From positions 806,001 to 870,000 of the forward strand of contig NZ_CP034726.1 in the NCBI RefSeq assembly GCF_004359375.1: 64,000 bases of DNA, in the 5' to 3' direction. Positions 10,189 through 18,792 of the stretch are shown in pieces. Origin of the DNA: Acetilactobacillus jinshanensis. Lineage in GTDB: Bacteria; Bacillota; Bacilli; Lactobacillales; Lactobacillaceae. The position numbers and the translations under genes are program-made. The notes below the pieces were generated by a model that saw only the letters and a list, made by a program, of their open reading frames with translations, searched no databases and had not been told where the DNA came from. Position 1 is the stretch's first letter. Every line of letters begins with the position of its first letter.

Positions 10189-10913
10189 TTACTTATTTTT
10201 ATCAAGACCACGTTTGGCAATCTTTAAATTACTTAATGCGTAATGATTACCAGGGATAATCATCAAAGCCTTTTTTAAAACTTTAACGGCATCTGAATAA
10301 TGATGCAGATTATTTTCAGCCATTCCCATGTTATTTAAGATCGCAACGTTAGCGGCACTGTTCGGCGGAGCCATATGTGTTGCCTGCTTAAAATCACTGA
10401 TTGCCGAACGATAATTATTCAAGGCTAATTTAGCACAGCCCCGTTCAAAGAACGGTAAGAAAAAGTGATCGTTCATTTTAATTAATTTGGTAAAGGCGTT
10501 AACAGCGTCCTGGTTTTGTTAGCACGCATGTAAGCAGCACCTAAGAAAAAATAGGCCTTTTCGAAACCAGAATTCAGTTTAATGGCGGTCTTAAAATCAG
10601 CAATTGCATCCTGATACTTTTTCATGTTGTACTTCACACCGCCACGGTTACAATAGCCCACGGCATATTTAGGATCTAAGCTCAAAGTCTTATTATAATC
10701 AGCTAAGGCGCCTTTAAAATCACGTAAATGTTCCTTAGTTAAACCACGTTACTGTAGATTCGGTACTTTAAATCATGTGAATTACTCAACGGTAATTCAG
10801 GATAAGCTTTAATAGCAGCATTAAAGCAACTTAACGCAGCTCGATTTTTACCCTGACGTGCGTTTGCGATTCCCTGATGATTATAAGAATCGCTTTTTTA
10901 ATGCAGCATCCAT
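10189..10913 (-). pseudogene. TPR-repeat protein broken by three frameshifts
   Basis: The start at 10913 follows AAAGGAGGC. Reading frames must be switched three times to keep the TPR pattern: near 10893-10899 (an extra base in an A-run), near 10746 (one base missing in NRGL) and near 10515 (one base missing before QDAVNAF). The joined product carries TPR units such as ALSCFNAAIKAYPE, ALADYNKTLSLDPKYAVGY, AIADFKTAIKLNSGFEKAY, AISDFKQATHMAPPNSAANV and AVKVLKKALMIIPGNHYALS. All three are single-base changes, which fits either decay or sequencing error. Confidence 0.8.
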
Positions 10914-10931
10914 CTCAGATGCCTCCTTTAT

Positions 10932-11670
10932 TTAGTAATCAAAAACATAAATATACGGTAAAATTGTAAATAATAACGAAACGACCGTCTGTAAACATAC
11001 GTCAGATAAGTACACCCATGATTCATGGGCTTTCTGTTCAGGATGAGCTTTTGCAATAAATGCTGCCCCGAACAGCTAACGGCGGTCGATGTTCAATCTG
11101 ATCACGAATTAATTGTGCATCGTCAAAAATCAAAATCGCGACTAAGATGTCGGTCATAATCAAATTACCAGAAAGGTAAAAAATAACAATCAAAATTAAT
11201 GATAGAACGGTCGGCATCAAATTTTCATACATCGAATGACGATGACTTAGATATTGATGTAGAAAAGCTTCTAAGACTCGCTGGGTCCACGTCGTAAAAT
11301 GACCGAACTGGTGATGCTGAGTTAAATCAATCATTACATCACGTAAAACCAGCAGATTAGTAAAACCCAGCAAGCCAAAAAGCCGATCACGATAAATCGG
11401 AATAGAATATTTAAAATATCCATGCAATCAACGGTTCAAGACCAAATCAGTATTTAAGAAGTACATCCCGCCATTATGAATTAACTTACCTGATTTAACC
11501 AAGCGGCTCATAAAGTCACTGACGACCTTTGAGTCCAAGTTTAACTGACTAGCAATCTGATCAGCGCTAGCTTTTAAGATTTCGTTCTGGTAAAAATGAT
11601 CTAATAAGTATTTCATAACCTTATATTCGGGATTACTACGACCCAGTAAATCACCGAAGGTTCGTAACAT
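10932..11670 (-). pseudogene. Winged-helix plus membrane protein gene, nonsense and frameshift
   Basis: From 11670 the first 80 codons encode a winged-helix-like domain (MLRTFGDLLGRSNPEYKV, with SADQIASQLNLDSKVVSDF). An in-frame TGA follows at 11428-11430, and the same frame continues LHGYFKYSIPIYRDRLFGLL to a hydrophobic region (VLSLILIVIFYLSGNLIM). A one-base shift near 11085 restores a second hydrophobic tail ending LPYIYVFDY at 10932. TGA for TGG is the simplest explanation of the stop. It is the first gene of the decayed minus-strand run. Confidence 0.65.
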
Positions 11671-11784
11671 TTAGAAATCGCTTAAGATCTCGAGTTGGTT
11701 CTTTAACAATCTATTACTTCCTTTATACTTTAGTTTATCATAATATAGTCATTAGCACTATGTATTCAACAGGGAGCGCTCATT

Positions 11785-12150
11785 ATGAACATTAACATCG
11801 GTAACCCGTTTTTCTTGGATAACGAGATCGTATTGCACAACAGTCGGCTTGCAATTGATAGTGAAACCTTGAGTAAATTATTAAACATTCCGTACCCAAC
11901 CTTACTCAAGACGATTAAAATTATCGTCAATCAGAACGCCCAAACGTAAGAATGATTTTATCCTGGTAGCGTCCAGTTATCATGTTCATCACAAAACTAA
12001 TTTGGATAAGCCAAAGTATTTAATTACACCTCGTGGTATCGATTTTCTTCGAAGGGAAAATTAAAAGCACGCTTTAATCATATTAATGAGCAGCAAATTC
12101 GGCATCATTTAAAGAAACAATCATATGATCAACGAATTCAGAACAATTAG
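11785..12150 (+). pseudogene. Frameshifted gene resembling a phage-type Rha/antirepressor
   Basis: The ATG at 11785 follows AGGGAGCG. The frame reads MNINIGNPFFLDNEIVLHNS then LSKLLNIPYPTLLKTIKII and stops at TAA after QNAQT. A one-base shift near 11947 resumes KRKNDFILVASSYH and KPKYLITPRGIDFLRREN, and another near 12060 resumes LKARFNHINEQQIRHHL to TAG at 12148. The YLITPRG segment recalls Rha/antirepressor proteins, but the match is from memory and weak. Confidence 0.5.
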
Positions 12151-12166
12151 ATGGTTAAAGTGATTT

Positions 12167-12252
12167 TAATAATATGTAATAAATTACTTATTATTAAATA
12201 TTAATAATCTATTATTAGTTATCAATAATTTATAAGTGATTATTAATTACCA
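12167..12252. repeat. AT-rich palindromic island, copy 5
   Basis: Almost pure A+T with inverted repeats around ATTAATAATCTATTATTAGT. It separates the two plus-strand pseudogenes. Confidence 0.45.
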
Positions 12253-12344
12253 CAGTTACTAACTTTAATTTAAAAGTTATTCAATTTTCGATAAAATAGA
12301 CTAAGCAAAATTAATTCTCGCAATTTATGAGGAGTTATCAAAAC

Positions 12345-12656
12345 ATGAAAAGAACCGAATTGAAAAAGAGCGCTAGTTTTAAAAATGTTTCACGCTATTA
12401 CAGAAATTAAATTTAACACCGTTCGAATTAGGTTTAATGATGAGCTTAATCACCAAGATGATGAAACACAGCCGTTACGACACCAAAGCTAAGGATTATT
12501 ACTTAACCAAAGTCCGGGGTCACCAGCGAAAAAGATTCCTGGCCAAAACTTCAAAAGGCTTTTAATGATTTCAAGAAAAAAGGTTACATCAAAGTTGAAA
12601 CCCAAAAGGGCCAGCAACCGAAATTATTCTTTACGTTCGTAAAAATCGTAAAATAA
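12345..12656 (+). pseudogene. Frameshifted small winged-helix-like gene
   Basis: The ATG at 12345 follows TGAGGAG. The frame reads MKRTELKKSASFKNVSRYY and stops; a shift near 12400 resumes KLNLTPFELGLMMSLITKMM and DTKAKDYYLTK; a shift near 12515 resumes SGVTSEKDSWPKLQKAFNDF then KKKGYIKVETQKGQQPKL, ending at 12656. The pattern (helical N-terminus, EKDSW...KKKGYI wing) suggests a DNA-binding domain like those of phage or plasmid replication proteins. Function is unknown. Confidence 0.5.
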
Positions 12657-12672
12657 TTGGGGAGCGAAAAAA

Positions 12673-13125
12673 TTGGATGCCATTAAGAAAGCCACGATTT
12701 TAGCCAGTCAAGGTAAAGGTGATAATTTGGTAGCTCAATTAAGAGGCGGTAACGTCATCATGGGCCATACCCAGTTCTTGCCAGGCTACTGCATCTTACT
12801 ACCGAAACACGTTACGCCAACACTAAACGACCTTGATCTTAAAGAACGTGTTGCTTACTTAAAAGATATGAGCATTGTGGGTGATGCCTTATTACATTGT
12901 ACCCAGGCATACCGAATTAATTATGAGATCCTGGGTAACACCAGTAATTATCTGCATGCCCATATTTTTCCTAGATACAAAAAGGAACCGCTAATCAGAA
13001 AAAAGCTTCCGGTTTGGCTATACAGTAAAAAATATTGGCTAGAACCTAAGTATTGGTTTAACCCAAAACGTGATGATCAATTAAAAAATAAATTAACCAA
13101 TTATCTAAAGAGGGTGTCACAGTGA
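12673..13125 (+). CDS. HIT-family nucleotide hydrolase or transferase
   Basis: 150 residues from a TTG start after GGGGAGCG. The HIT region contains NYEILGNTSNYLHAHIFPRY; the motif reads His-Ala-His-Ile-Phe, so the first two His of H-x-H-x-H are kept and the third position is Phe. HIT proteins hydrolyse or transfer nucleotides from dinucleotide or adenylylated substrates. Its stop overlaps the GTG of kptA by 4 bases, so the two are translationally coupled. The pairing may mean it handles a nucleotide by-product of KptA, which is inference. Confidence 0.8.
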   Translation: MDAIKKATILASQGKGDNLVAQLRGGNVIMGHTQFLPGYCILLPKHVTPTLNDLDLKERVAYLKDMSIVGDALLHCTQAYRINYEILGNTSNYLHAHIFPRYKKEPLIRKKLPVWLYSKKYWLEPKYWFNPKRDDQLKNKLTNYLKRVSQ

Positions 13126-13673
13126 ATTACAAATTAACTAAAATCAGTAAACGTATTTCCTACATCTTACGACACCATCCTGAACAAATTGGGATCCATC
13201 TAGATACGTACGGTCGAGTTGACCTCAAATTATTTATCACGAAGTTCAACCATTATTATCGTCGAAGTCCAATCAGCGTGCCGTTAATCGTAAAGATTAT
13301 GAAGAATAGTGATAAGAAACGACTTGCCATTGATAACGGTACAATCAGAGCTTTATATGGTCACAGTGTTCCAGGTATTAAACCGTTATCGTCACCGACA
13401 ACGCCGCCCAAAATTCTGTTTCACGGTACCACCCATCATGCCGCTCGCTTGATCCAAACGGAAGGCATCAAAAAGATGGACCGTGATTTCGTCCACCTAT
13501 CTTCAACCACTAGCATGGCTCATCAGGTCGGTGCTAGACGTGATCCGCATCCGGTCATCTTCAACGTTCACGCTCGTCAGGCTTCAAAGGACGGTTTAAC
13601 TTTCTATCCAACTGCAAGTGGAATTTGGCTCGTTGATTACGTTCCGCCAAAATATTTAACGATTCGTAAATAA
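13122..13673 (+). CDS. kptA: RNA 2'-phosphotransferase (KptA/Tpt1 family)
   Basis: 183 residues; GTG start overlapping the preceding stop. The N-terminal winged-helix part begins LTKISKRISYILRHHPEQIG, the family signature. The ADP-ribosyltransferase-like half has FHGTTHHAARLI, VHLSSTTSMAHQVGARRDP and VIFNVHARQ. KptA uses NAD to remove an internal 2'-phosphate from RNA, giving ADP-ribose 1'',2''-cyclic phosphate and nicotinamide. The physiological target in bacteria is not clear. Length is typical. Confidence 0.92.
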   Translation: MNYKLTKISKRISYILRHHPEQIGIHLDTYGRVDLKLFITKFNHYYRRSPISVPLIVKIMKNSDKKRLAIDNGTIRALYGHSVPGIKPLSSPTTPPKILFHGTTHHAARLIQTEGIKKMDRDFVHLSSTTSMAHQVGARRDPHPVIFNVHARQASKDGLTFYPTASGIWLVDYVPPKYLTIRK

Positions 13674-13710
13674 TTTCAAGAAATTTAAAAATAAATTTAT
13701 GTTCATTAAC

Positions 13711-13747
13711 TCCTGAATCTATCGTGATTTCGAGAGTTTTTTATTAT
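13711..13747 (+). terminator. Weak terminator after kptA
   Basis: AACTC...GAGTT arms with a central AAT/ATT pairing, followed by TTTTTTATT. The stem is imperfect. Confidence 0.45.
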
Positions 13748-13764
13748 TTATTAAAACATATCTG

Positions 13765-13813
13765 TTTACTTTTCCATTTAGTAGGATACTATGGACTAAT
13801 GAAAGCGGTTTCA
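13765..13813 (+). promoter_or_regulatory. Promoter with overlapping CcpA cre site
   Basis: TTTACT (13765-13770), 16-base spacer, TACTAT (13787-13792). TGAAAGCGGTTTCA at 13800-13813 matches the cre consensus TGWNANCGNTNWCA at every position and lies at the transcription start. CcpA bound there should repress the MFS gene when preferred sugars are plentiful. Confidence 0.7.
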
Positions 13814-13850
13814 TTAATTTACAAAACTTGTTAAAAATCAATGCAATCTT

Positions 13851-13958
13851 AGCCCAATCCATATCGCTATGGATTCTGTTTCTTACTAATTAGAATAGAC
13901 ATTGGGTTCGTTTCACGAGCCGTCTCCAGACTAATTAGCTTAAAAATTATTCTGGGAG
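13851..13958 (+). promoter_or_regulatory. Structured leader that could hide the MFS ribosome site
   Basis: AGCCCAAT (13851-13858) pairs with ATTGGGTT (13901-13908), enclosing hairpin CCATA/TATGG (loop TCGC) and hairpin ATTCT/AGAAT, a three-way junction. Next, CTCCAGA (13924-13930) can pair with TCTGGGAG (13951-13958), which contains the ribosome site. This is the layout of a translational riboswitch, but I cannot match it to a known class. Confidence 0.4.
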
Positions 13959-13962
13959 GATT

Positions 13963-15216
13963 ATGAATATGATTAAAAATACACATAAAGAGCGAATGTT
14001 AATGTACGGCGCGATACTAGCGCCATCATTAATTGTCTCTTCTGGTAAAGCAATCACGCCAGCGTTGCCGTCAATGATGAAGTCGTTCCCGAACGTTCCG
14101 ATTACCATGTTTGACATGATCAGTACCGTTCAGCAACTTTCAGCATTGATTACGCTGTTCCTATCCATTTGGATTGCTAGAAAGATCAGCATGAAGAAAA
14201 CGATCGGGATCGGGATTTTCATAACCGCGGTCTGTGGTATCATGCCGGCATTCAGTCATAGCTTTATGTTTATCCTGTTATCACGATTCGCTTGGGGTAT
14301 TGGTTTAGGCCTACTTAACTCGTTAGCAATCGATGCCATTAATATCTTCTTCAGGCACCGTGAAAATCTTCGTATCAGAATGTCAGGCTATCGAACCGCA
14401 ATGGAACCGTTAGGCCAGTGTGTGCTAGATATCCTGATGGGTCTATTGGTAATGATTAACTGGCAGGTATCATTCCTAGCTTACGGCTTAATCTTTATCA
14501 TCCTAATTTACTTCTGGAAATGCTTCCCAAGCACTAATAACGAAGCTATTAAGCGTAACCATAAAACGCCATCGATTAGCATTCTGTTACCAACCCGTTA
14601 TATCGTTCGCATGGTCAACGTTGTCCTCGGTTTATTCGTTTTGATGATCTTTATCGTCATGGCTAACGCCAGCGTCTTCGTTGAAGTTCCCAACCTGATG
14701 CATTACTTACATCTAGGAACCCCAGGAACCGCCGGTGTCATCATTGGTTTAAACACCATCTTCGCATTCTTTGCGAACGCATCGTTTGGCCGAATCTTTT
14801 CATACCTTCATCGTTATACGATTGTAATGGGTATCATTATGATCACGTTAGGAACCTTCGTTGAATCCATTAGTGCTAACGTCTGGATGTTGACGTTAGG
14901 TGCCATCCTATCAGGCATGGCATTCCCAATGTTCGGGACTTATTCATACGCCCTAGTTGGTAAAGTCATCCCGGTTCGTTACGAAACCGCAGCCATTGCG
15001 TTCCTAATCACCGGGTCCAACATCGGTTCATTCTTAGTACCGATTGGGATCCATTACTTCGGGATCTTCCTGAACCCAACCACTTCGTTAGTTGGCATCA
15101 TCCGTCATGCCTTCTTAGTAATGAGCATTATCAGCTTGATCCTCGTAATCACGATGACCGCTTATCAGGCCTACGTCAAGGTTGTTCATAACCGTGTACC
15201 AAGAATGGGTAATTAA
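13963..15216 (+). CDS. Major facilitator superfamily transporter
   Basis: 417 residues with about 12 hydrophobic segments in two six-helix halves. An MFS-like loop-2 motif follows helix 2 (WIARKISMKKTIGIGIF), and there is a short central loop near residues 180-210. It resembles drug or sugar-efflux MFS proteins, but the substrate is not evident. GGGAGG is only 3 bases from the first ATG; the second ATG (13969, MIKNTHKERML) has better spacing. The cre site and foldable leader upstream suggest control by carbon source and possibly a ligand. Confidence 0.82.
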   Translation: MNMIKNTHKERMLMYGAILAPSLIVSSGKAITPALPSMMKSFPNVPITMFDMISTVQQLSALITLFLSIWIARKISMKKTIGIGIFITAVCGIMPAFSHSFMFILLSRFAWGIGLGLLNSLAIDAINIFFRHRENLRIRMSGYRTAMEPLGQCVLDILMGLLVMINWQVSFLAYGLIFIILIYFWKCFPSTNNEAIKRNHKTPSISILLPTRYIVRMVNVVLGLFVLMIFIVMANASVFVEVPNLMHYLHLGTPGTAGVIIGLNTIFAFFANASFGRIFSYLHRYTIVMGIIMITLGTFVESISANVWMLTLGAILSGMAFPMFGTYSYALVGKVIPVRYETAAIAFLITGSNIGSFLVPIGIHYFGIFLNPTTSLVGIIRHAFLVMSIISLILVITMTAYQAYVKVVHNRVPRMGN

Positions 15217-15330
15217 TCGTAATTTTTGGGTGGTCCTAATTTACACCCACCCACGAGTGTCTTACTATAAGGTTCGAAATGAGAACTATGTATCTACTAA
15301 AAGTAATGGTAAATTACTAGGAGGATCTTT

Positions 15331-16017
15331 ATGAAGACACAGATTTTTGCCCATCGTGGCTATCCAGTTAAGTTTCCTGAAAATTCATTGCAGGGCTTTA
15401 AGTATGCGATCGATCACGGTGCTGATGGTTTAGAATTCGATGTCCACTTAACCAAAGATGACGTTCCAGTCATTATGCATGATGAAAAGATCGACCGAAC
15501 TACTAAGGGCCACGGCAAGATTCATGACTTTACCTATGAACAATTGAAGAAGTATCCTTTAGCTAACGGTGAAACGATTCCGTTACTAAAGGACTTCCTG
15601 AACCTGGTCGGTCATCATAAGATTCATTTGAACCTTGAATTCAAGACTAACCAGATCCATTACAAGGGAATTGAAAAAATCGTCATGGACATGGTGAATG
15701 ATCATAATCTGAGATATCCAGTAATTTACTCGTCATTCTATTTACAGAGTTTAAAGATCGCTCAGAAACTTGATCCTAGTCAGATTTATTGCTTCTTAAC
15801 CGATAAACGATTCAAGGATCCAAAGGCATTCATTAAGAAAGAACATTTGAGCGCTTTACATCCTGGTTATTATGCCAAGGGTATTGAAGACATGGAACGA
15901 ATTTACACGATTGATAATCCGCAAACTATGAAGAAACTCTTTAAGCGCCACGTTCGAGGAATCTTTACTAATGACTTTGTAACTGCCATGAAGATTCGAG
16001 ACGAAATTCAAAAGTAA
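15331..16017 (+). CDS. Glycerophosphodiester phosphodiesterase (GDPD)
   Basis: 228 residues, cytoplasmic (no signal peptide). The GDPD motif is clear: H8-R9-G10, PENS (16-19), E35 and D37 in LEFDVHL, and H50-D51. It hydrolyses glycerophosphodiesters to glycerol-3-phosphate and an alcohol. The start follows AGGAGG. A hairpin terminator lies 30 bases after the stop. It is probably transcribed alone, about 115 bases after the MFS gene. Confidence 0.92.
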   Translation: MKTQIFAHRGYPVKFPENSLQGFKYAIDHGADGLEFDVHLTKDDVPVIMHDEKIDRTTKGHGKIHDFTYEQLKKYPLANGETIPLLKDFLNLVGHHKIHLNLEFKTNQIHYKGIEKIVMDMVNDHNLRYPVIYSSFYLQSLKIAQKLDPSQIYCFLTDKRFKDPKAFIKKEHLSALHPGYYAKGIEDMERIYTIDNPQTMKKLFKRHVRGIFTNDFVTAMKIRDEIQK

Positions 16018-16045
16018 TCAATCACTCTATATCATATCAACCTGG

Positions 16046-16078
16046 AAAGGACCTTTCGCTAAACGGAAGGTCCTTTTT
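16046..16078 (+). terminator. Terminator after the GDPD gene
   Basis: AAAGGACCTTtCgctaaaCgGAAGGTCCTTTTT; strong stem with a T-run. Confidence 0.85.
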
Positions 16079-16125
16079 GGTTCGGTCTCTGATATAATAT
16101 AATGTAAATCAGAAAGGGTGATTGA

Positions 16126-17115
16126 ATGTTAACCCGTGAAGAGTATCATTCCCATGACCGGCAGCCGTTTCAGCAGCCTAATCAGACTCCGCAACGACCA
16201 CCACATTATTTCCATCGATCGCATCATTCTAAAATTTGGTATTTAGTTCTAATCATCATTATCGCCGTCTGTGCCTTTTATTTAGTTGAAGGAATCGACA
16301 GCGCCAAAACATTTAATCGTGAAAGCTATACCCCGCAAAATCAATCCACGACGGCTCAATCTCAGATTGACAACCATCAGCCGATCTCCGTCCTAATGAT
16401 GGGAACCGATACCGGTGCTTTAGGCCGTCACGCTAGGGGCCGAACCGATACCATGATTATTAATTCGATTAATCCAGCCAAACAAACGATGTCCTTAACC
16501 AGTATTCCGCGTGATGCGCCGGCTCATTACAACAACATGCTGACTAAAATTAATTCCGTCTACACCCTAGGTGGTGCTAATCAGGCCGCTCACTATGTTC
16601 AGACCTGGCTAGGAATCCCGATCAATTACTACATGATCATTAACATGGGTGGCCTGGATAAAATTATCGATAAGGTCGGCGGGGTCACTGTCGATCCACC
16701 ATTGACCTTTAAGTACGGTGCTGCCAATGTTAAAAAGCACCAAAAGGTCAACTTAAGCGGCATGCAAGCTTTGGACTACTGTCGAATGCGTCATCAGGAT
16801 CCGTTAGGCGACTATGGCCGGCAAATTCGCCAGCGTCAGGTTCTTTTCCAGTTATTCGATAAATTATGCCAGATCCATAACTTGGCCTTACACCCGTCAA
16901 TTGCCAATTCTCTGAGTGATAACATGAAGACTAATTTATCCGTCAAGGATCTCATGACGTTAGCCTTATTCTACCGAAAAGCTAACCGTCACCACGTTTC
17001 CAGTCATTTACAGGGCCATACGGAAATGCTCGAAGGCCAGGACTTCGAAGTTATCTCACCTCATGAAAAGGCCAAGGAAGCTCGCTTGATTAACAATAAT
17101 TTAACTAATAACTAG
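16126..17115 (+). CDS. LytR-CpsA-Psr (LCP) family cell-wall ligase
   Basis: 329 residues: a His/Pro/Gln-rich cytoplasmic N-terminus (1-36), one membrane segment (about 37-56) and an extracellular LCP domain from about 88. Motifs are VLMMGTDTGALGRHARGRTD, SIPRD, and the Arg/Asp cluster YCRMRHQDPLGDYGRQIRQR. LCP enzymes attach wall teichoic acid or other glycopolymers to peptidoglycan from undecaprenyl-linked donors. The start follows AGAAAGGGTG. A 10-base gap to the next gene suggests cotranscription. Confidence 0.92.
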   Translation: MLTREEYHSHDRQPFQQPNQTPQRPPHYFHRSHHSKIWYLVLIIIIAVCAFYLVEGIDSAKTFNRESYTPQNQSTTAQSQIDNHQPISVLMMGTDTGALGRHARGRTDTMIINSINPAKQTMSLTSIPRDAPAHYNNMLTKINSVYTLGGANQAAHYVQTWLGIPINYYMIINMGGLDKIIDKVGGVTVDPPLTFKYGAANVKKHQKVNLSGMQALDYCRMRHQDPLGDYGRQIRQRQVLFQLFDKLCQIHNLALHPSIANSLSDNMKTNLSVKDLMTLALFYRKANRHHVSSHLQGHTEMLEGQDFEVISPHEKAKEARLINNNLTNN

Positions 17116-17125
17116 AAGGTTAATT

Positions 17126-17584
17126 ATGAAAATTTTTCAAATTATTTACCTCTATTCAGATAGTGTCGCTAAGAAACAAGCCTTAGTAGATGTCTTACTC
17201 CAGCATAATCTAGACTGCTTTGGAATTGGTCAGCACGTGATCGTGTTGGATGAACACCCGAATAAACCGCAGAAGGCGTTTACCGAAAAGGCGCTGGACA
17301 GACCGGACATTCAAAAAAAGATGACGGCAGCGGGAGCAAAGGTTATGACTTTCAATCAGAAATCCTTTGACAAGTTCAAGCCATACCTGTCTAAAGAATA
17401 CGTTTTCTGGAAGCAGAGCAAGACTTCGATGTCTTATAAATCCAAAACTCAGCACGCCAGCTTCACCATCTTTCATAACGGCCGAATCAAGACGTCTAAG
17501 GATCTTTTAGACGTTGCGCTAATAAGTAATCTCGTTCGAATCTGTACGGGCGAGAAGCCAGAAAATCCGCAAATGTCAGTTTAA
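17126..17584 (+). CDS. Unknown 152-residue protein downstream of the LCP gene
   Basis: The start follows AGAAGG, 10 bases after the LCP stop. It is a soluble mixed alpha/beta sequence beginning MKIFQIIYLYSDSVAKKQAL, with no signal peptide. There are several Lys-rich segments (KKMTAAGAKVMTFNQKSFDK). The operon position suggests a possible envelope link but proves nothing. I recognise no family. Confidence 0.6.
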   Translation: MKIFQIIYLYSDSVAKKQALVDVLLQHNLDCFGIGQHVIVLDEHPNKPQKAFTEKALDRPDIQKKMTAAGAKVMTFNQKSFDKFKPYLSKEYVFWKQSKTSMSYKSKTQHASFTIFHNGRIKTSKDLLDVALISNLVRICTGEKPENPQMSV

Positions 17585-17624
17585 TGACTGAATCGTTGAA
17601 TTTACGGCGATTAAATCAAGAGAT

Positions 17625-17653
17625 TTGACATCACGACTTAAATTCGGTATATT
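17625..17653 (+). promoter_or_regulatory. Promoter of the first tRNA-Lys gene
   Basis: TTGACA (17625-17630), 17-base spacer, TATATT (17648-17653); near-consensus, 23 bases ahead of the tRNA. Confidence 0.8.
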
Positions 17654-17676
17654 AACAACTGTTGTTCATCAGTCAT

Positions 17677-17749
17677 GAGTGGGTAGCTCAATTTGTAGAG
17701 CCCCTGGTTCTTTACCAGGGAGATTGTGGTCCAATTCCATGCCCACTCA
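17677..17749 (+). tRNA. tRNA-Lys (anticodon CTT), divergent copy 1
   Basis: 73 bases folding as 7-bp acceptor GAGTGGG/CCCACTC, D arm GCTC/GAGC, anticodon arm CCTGG-TTCTTTA-CCAGG (anticodon CTT), T arm TGTGG/CCATG with two G-T pairs, and discriminator A. CCA is not encoded. Unusual features are D-loop AATTTGTA (position 15 A, position 18 T instead of G) and T-loop TCCAATT (position 55 C instead of T). The G18-psi55 elbow contact is therefore missing, while G19-C56 is kept. It has its own strong promoter and terminator. Confidence 0.85.
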
Positions 17750-17762
17750 TAAATATTCCGAG

Positions 17763-17796
17763 AAAAAGATCAGCTTAAAAAAGCTGGTCTTTTTTG
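17763..17796 (+). terminator. Terminator of the first tRNA-Lys gene
   Basis: AAAAAGAtCAGCTT/AAGCTGgTCTTTTTT hairpin. Confidence 0.85.
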
Positions 17797-17837
17797 TTAC
17801 AATAATTTTCTGACAATCTTTTTAGTTCAGAAAGGAA

Positions 17838-18719
17838 ATGCCGCTCTTGAAATCCAAAAACGTCTTGGGATCAACACTGTTAACAACGGCCGCGTGTATC
17901 TGGGGTGGGATGTTCGTGGTGGTCAAATCCATCGTCAACGAGATCCCACCGATCGAATTAGTATGGCTAAGATACGCAACGGCGGTACTCTGCTTGCTTA
18001 TTTTTTCGTACTTCATGAAAAGTCACTGGAAATATAATGCTCATGACCTAAAGTTAATTATCGTCATTGGCATCCTGGGTAACACAATCTCACTGGTTAC
18101 GCAAGAAACCGGGACCTGGTTATCCAATGCCCAGATTGGGGCGGTGATTACGACGTCGACCCCAATCTTCATGATCATTTTTGCCTGGCTGATCTTACAC
18201 CAGAAACTGACCTGGGCAAAGCTCTGTTCGGTCATCATGGCCATGATGGGTGTGATTACGATCGTCGGGATTAACACCGGTGGCGCCCATTTGTTGTTAG
18301 GGATCCTGTCGTTATTAGTATCGTCGTGTGCCTGGGCACTTGCATCAATCTTACTTAAGAAGCTTCATGGTACTTATAACACCATGCAGATCACTTTGAT
18401 CTCGAGTATCGTGGCGGTGGTAATGCTGTTGCCGTGGATTTTCACCCATATGGGGACGATGACCAGCATTCATTACACCAGTCTTAAGACGATTTTCTGT
18501 ATTCTTTACTTAGGCTGCATTTCGACAGCTTCCGCGTTCATGATGTGGGATAAAGGCGTTGAATTATTAGGCGCTGACAATTCTGGAATGTTCTACCTAA
18601 TTCAACCGGTCGTAGGTGCAATTCTAGGCTGGTTAGTCCTTGGCGAAAGCATTTCCGCAGGCTTCGTTATCGGGGCCGCTCTAATCATCGGCAGCGTCTA
18701 CGTTTATCTGCGTGAATAA
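17838..18719 (+). CDS. EamA/DMT-family transporter, paralogue 1
   Basis: 293 residues with ten hydrophobic segments forming two EamA repeats (about 8-140 and 150-290). The N-terminal CIWGGMFVVVKSIVNEIPP and C-terminal YLIQPVVGAILGWLVLGE are typical of the drug/metabolite transporter superfamily. The ATG follows GAAAGGAA closely. It is clearly related to the minus-strand gene at 24224 (shared IWGGMFV, PPxELVWLRY, LVTQETGT, LSNAQ). Probably metabolite efflux; the substrate is unknown. Confidence 0.88.
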   Translation: MPLLKSKNVLGSTLLTTAACIWGGMFVVVKSIVNEIPPIELVWLRYATAVLCLLIFSYFMKSHWKYNAHDLKLIIVIGILGNTISLVTQETGTWLSNAQIGAVITTSTPIFMIIFAWLILHQKLTWAKLCSVIMAMMGVITIVGINTGGAHLLLGILSLLVSSCAWALASILLKKLHGTYNTMQITLISSIVAVVMLLPWIFTHMGTMTSIHYTSLKTIFCILYLGCISTASAFMMWDKGVELLGADNSGMFYLIQPVVGAILGWLVLGESISAGFVIGAALIIGSVYVYLRE

Positions 18720-18792
18720 CGCGCTATAGGTTGAATTATCAAGCATAATATCATATGATAAAAATAACGAGTCTATATGAGGGGATTTTTGA

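Noticed and set aside
15217-15330. Possible terminator or switch GGGTGG...CCACCC after the MFS gene
   Set aside because: The stem is short with a long loop and no T-run, and nothing suggests alternative pairing; too weak to list as a feature.
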